Assembly (NCBI GenBank): GCA_026417415.1
Contig: JAOADG010000032.1
Location: 1 to 59,342 of the forward strand
From: a bacterium
GTDB taxonomy: Bacteria > Electryoneota > JAOADG01
Reading direction: 5' to 3'
DNA length: 59,342 nt
Positions 57,928 to 59,342 of this stretch are shown here, one piece after another; position 1 is the stretch's first letter; each line of letters opens with the position of its first letter. Made by a program: the position numbers and the translations under genes. A model generated the notes under the pieces. That model made no database searches. It was not told the origin of the DNA and saw only the letters and a program-made list of their open reading frames with translations.

Positions 57928-59342
57928 TTATGGATTCGTTAGCAAATAGGCAATGGCATTATCTAGCAAGGATAACGCATACGCTGGATTGTGAACGCCT
58001 TTACTCTTATCCGCACGAACAAACGTATATGCCCATAATGCTTTTCTATGGTTGGGTGTAACTCCCGGTCTTTGATTCCATACCCCAATGCTATCCGGAT
58101 TGTTTCTAAAATCAACACCGGATAGATTGGAAATAAGCAGCAATACAGAATCCATTTTAGTTTGAATTCTGGTTTGGAATCCGTTCAAATCAAAGTTGGT
58201 AGCACCGGGATGGCAACCAGTACAAGCATTGATCACGGTTTCAAAACGATGATCGGAATGTGGATGAGTCCCTGTAGTGGTCATATGACAACTGACACAT
58301 GCCTTGGGTATGGTTTTATGTCCAACGGTAGACGAACCGCGGTTATAAGTGTAGCCCGCAATTTCATAAGAACCACCACCTAAGAACATATCCATCTGAT
58401 TGCTTTCATGTGGTCCAAATCTGAGCGCATGTCCATTGGCGATCTGCCCTGCTACATAAGTACTATCCCGTCTATCCTTATGGCATTGTACGCATGATTG
58501 TCCTGTACCATAACCACTAAACACAAAGATCCCGTGCGTACGATTGGTTACCGTATCCGTTGTTAAATTACGAAGTTGGTAAGTTCCTGACGCAGTTTGT
58601 TTATGCGGATCGTGGCACGTGGGACAGCCAATTAATTCCGCTACAGCAGGTCGTTCCATATTGGTATAATTGGGATCGTTTGCACGAATGAACCCTTCCG
58701 AAGTGTGACACTCCCAACAATTATTCAGATTGCCAATCGGATTGGTTGACCATGTTGCTCGCACAAATTCAGCAGTAAATTGCTCAATGGTTCTTCCAGA
58801 TCGGGTTAAGGTATTTCCGTGCCCGGATTGTGCCCATTCATCAAGTTGTGTGTTGTGACAAGGTGTGCAAAGAGATTGAGACACACCACCTACAGTACGA
58901 CTACCAAAGGATACTTTTGGTAACGTCGCATTTGCAGGTCCGTGACACGCCTCGCATTGAACATTTTTCAATGCTTCCATTCGTGCTAAGGATAAAGAAT
59001 CTGTTTTGTTCCAATAATCATCAAAACCATTTCTATCTGGTCCATAATTTGTAATGACCGTATCACCCATCGCGATAGGAGAATCCCATCCGGTGGTATG
59101 ACAACTTAAGCAGTAACCAGTATTTTGCATATTGGCTGGTAAATAAGAAAATGCTTGGGCATGTTTCGTACCTAACCATTGCTGTGTATTGGACAAATGG
59201 CAGTGCCCACATTCCAGCATATTGTTCCCACGGTAGGTAAATCTCGTCAAATCTCGTCCATCATGTCCGGGAGGTCCTGGAGGTCCAGCGGGACCTTGTG
59301 GACCAGCAGGTCCTTGAGCACCATCTTCACCTTTACATCCAA
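57928..59342 (-). CDS. collagen-like, multiheme c-type cytochrome (partial, open at right edge)
   Basis: The reading frame is open to the window edge, so the 5' end is missing. Translated from the edge: a Gly-Cys (possible lipobox end), then ten uninterrupted Gly-X-Y triplets (59251-59340), then ~440 aa with nine CxxCH heme sites (CGHCH, CLSCH, CEACH, CTPCH, CWECH, CPTCH, CVQCH, CVSCH, CTGCH). Many extra His could be distal ligands. The last ~90 residues are helical and lack hemes. The domain resembles cytochrome c554/NrfA-like surface multihemes. The codon at 59250 is TTG (Leu), not a start. It should be exported and matured by a c-type system. Confidence 0.88.
   Translation of the reverse strand, partial: GCKGEDGAQGPAGPQGPAGPPGPPGHDGRDLTRFTYRGNNMLECGHCHLSNTQQWLGTKHAQAFSYLPANMQNTGYCLSCHTTGWDSPIAMGDTVITNYGPDRNGFDDYWNKTDSLSLARMEALKNVQCEACHGPANATLPKVSFGSRTVGGVSQSLCTPCHNTQLDEWAQSGHGNTLTRSGRTIEQFTAEFVRATWSTNPIGNLNNCWECHTSEGFIRANDPNYTNMERPAVAELIGCPTCHDPHKQTASGTYQLRNLTTDTVTNRTHGIFVFSGYGTGQSCVQCHKDRRDSTYVAGQIANGHALRFGPHESNQMDMFLGGGSYEIAGYTYNRGSSTVGHKTIPKACVSCHMTTTGTHPHSDHRFETVINACTGCHPGATNFDLNGFQTRIQTKMDSVLLLISNLSGVDFRNNPDSIGVWNQRPGVTPNHRKALWAYTFVRADKSKGVHNPAYALSLLDNAIAYLLTNP
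59251..59340 (-). repeat. collagen-like Gly-X-Y triplets at the cytochrome N-terminus
   Basis: Ten in-frame triplets encode GCK GED GAQ GPA GPQ and GPA GPP GPP GHD GRD, with proline in five of the X and two of the Y positions. Only GPA and GPP are repeated and most triplets differ, so the stretch is not a simple DNA microsatellite. Confidence 0.9.

Noticed and set aside
1-59342. CRISPR arrays, insertion sequences, prophage, tRNA or rRNA genes
   Set aside because: No regularly spaced direct repeats, transposase or integrase motifs, or cloverleaf structures other than tmRNA were found on reading both strands.

Overview
The window comes from a low-GC, diderm (LPS-bearing) bacterium, most likely of the FCB group (Bacteroidota, Ignavibacteriota, Calditrichota or a related candidate phylum). 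Two large secreted proteins end in a C-terminal sorting domain of the YPNPFN type used by type IX secretion. There are Kdo- and heptose-handling genes (waaA, a GT9 heptosyltransferase, gmhA), a urea transporter fused to an M23 peptidase, a BatA-type VWA protein and the Bacteroidota family usually labelled 'asparagine synthetase B'. No phage, insertion sequence, CRISPR array, tRNA or rRNA is visible. The region looks like ordinary chromosome with some unusual protein architectures. The lineage call is inference from protein families only.

Layout. 1-2300 (minus): start of a secreted protein, then nfeD-SPFH-ssb as one operon. 2400-2850: ssrA (tmRNA) with promoter and terminator. 2880-4145: secreted GATase-like protein. 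4158-8227 (minus): MBL hydrolase, HAD phosphatase, acpS, nnr (NAD(P)HX repair), VanZ-like. 8277-11507 (plus): cmk, plsC, pepF. 11563-12491 (minus): cupin, DUF721/DciA-like and a small membrane protein, divergent from a saccharopine-dehydrogenase-like gene. 13726-15141 (minus): dnaA, with a strong GC-rich inverted repeat in its 5' region. 15505-16146: 2-Cys peroxiredoxin. 16223-22757 (minus): tandem-YHS metal-binding protein, urea transporter-M23 fusion, two ABC ATPases, waaA, heptosyltransferase. 22841-27812 (minus): alkaline phosphatase, then ackA-nfnA-nfnB.

28062-35646 (plus): MFS exporter, tag, aldo/keto reductase, small DUF2892 protein, ZnuACB metal uptake, VOC protein, LivG-LivF ATPases. 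35935-41439 (plus): a 919-residue sorted metallophosphatase, a Liv-type binding lipoprotein and a membrane glycosyltransferase. 41581-45072: subtilase with six tandem beta-domains and a sorting domain. 45144-47379 (minus): QueE-like protein without its cluster cysteines, followed by two crotonases. 47510-51523 (plus): gmhA, BatA-like VWA protein, hflX. 52111-57876 (plus): EthD-like protein, a crotonase with a zinc-ribbon tail, another crotonase, and a heparinase II/III-type protein with a barrel-like C-terminus. 57928 to the right edge (minus): a multiheme cytochrome c whose heme part is joined to a putative lipoprotein N-terminus by collagen-like Gly-X-Y triplets.

How they fit: the gene set suggests a heterotroph that secretes hydrolases (subtilase, phosphatases, putative polysaccharide lyase), takes up zinc/manganese and probably amino acids or similar ligands, and balances redox through an Nfn-type transhydrogenase beside acetate kinase. 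It degrades acyl-CoAs (four crotonases) and places at least one nine-heme cytochrome on its surface. The most original items are the collagen-linked cytochrome, the pseudo-radical-SAM QueE relative, the lyase-barrel fusion and the zinc-ribbon crotonase.
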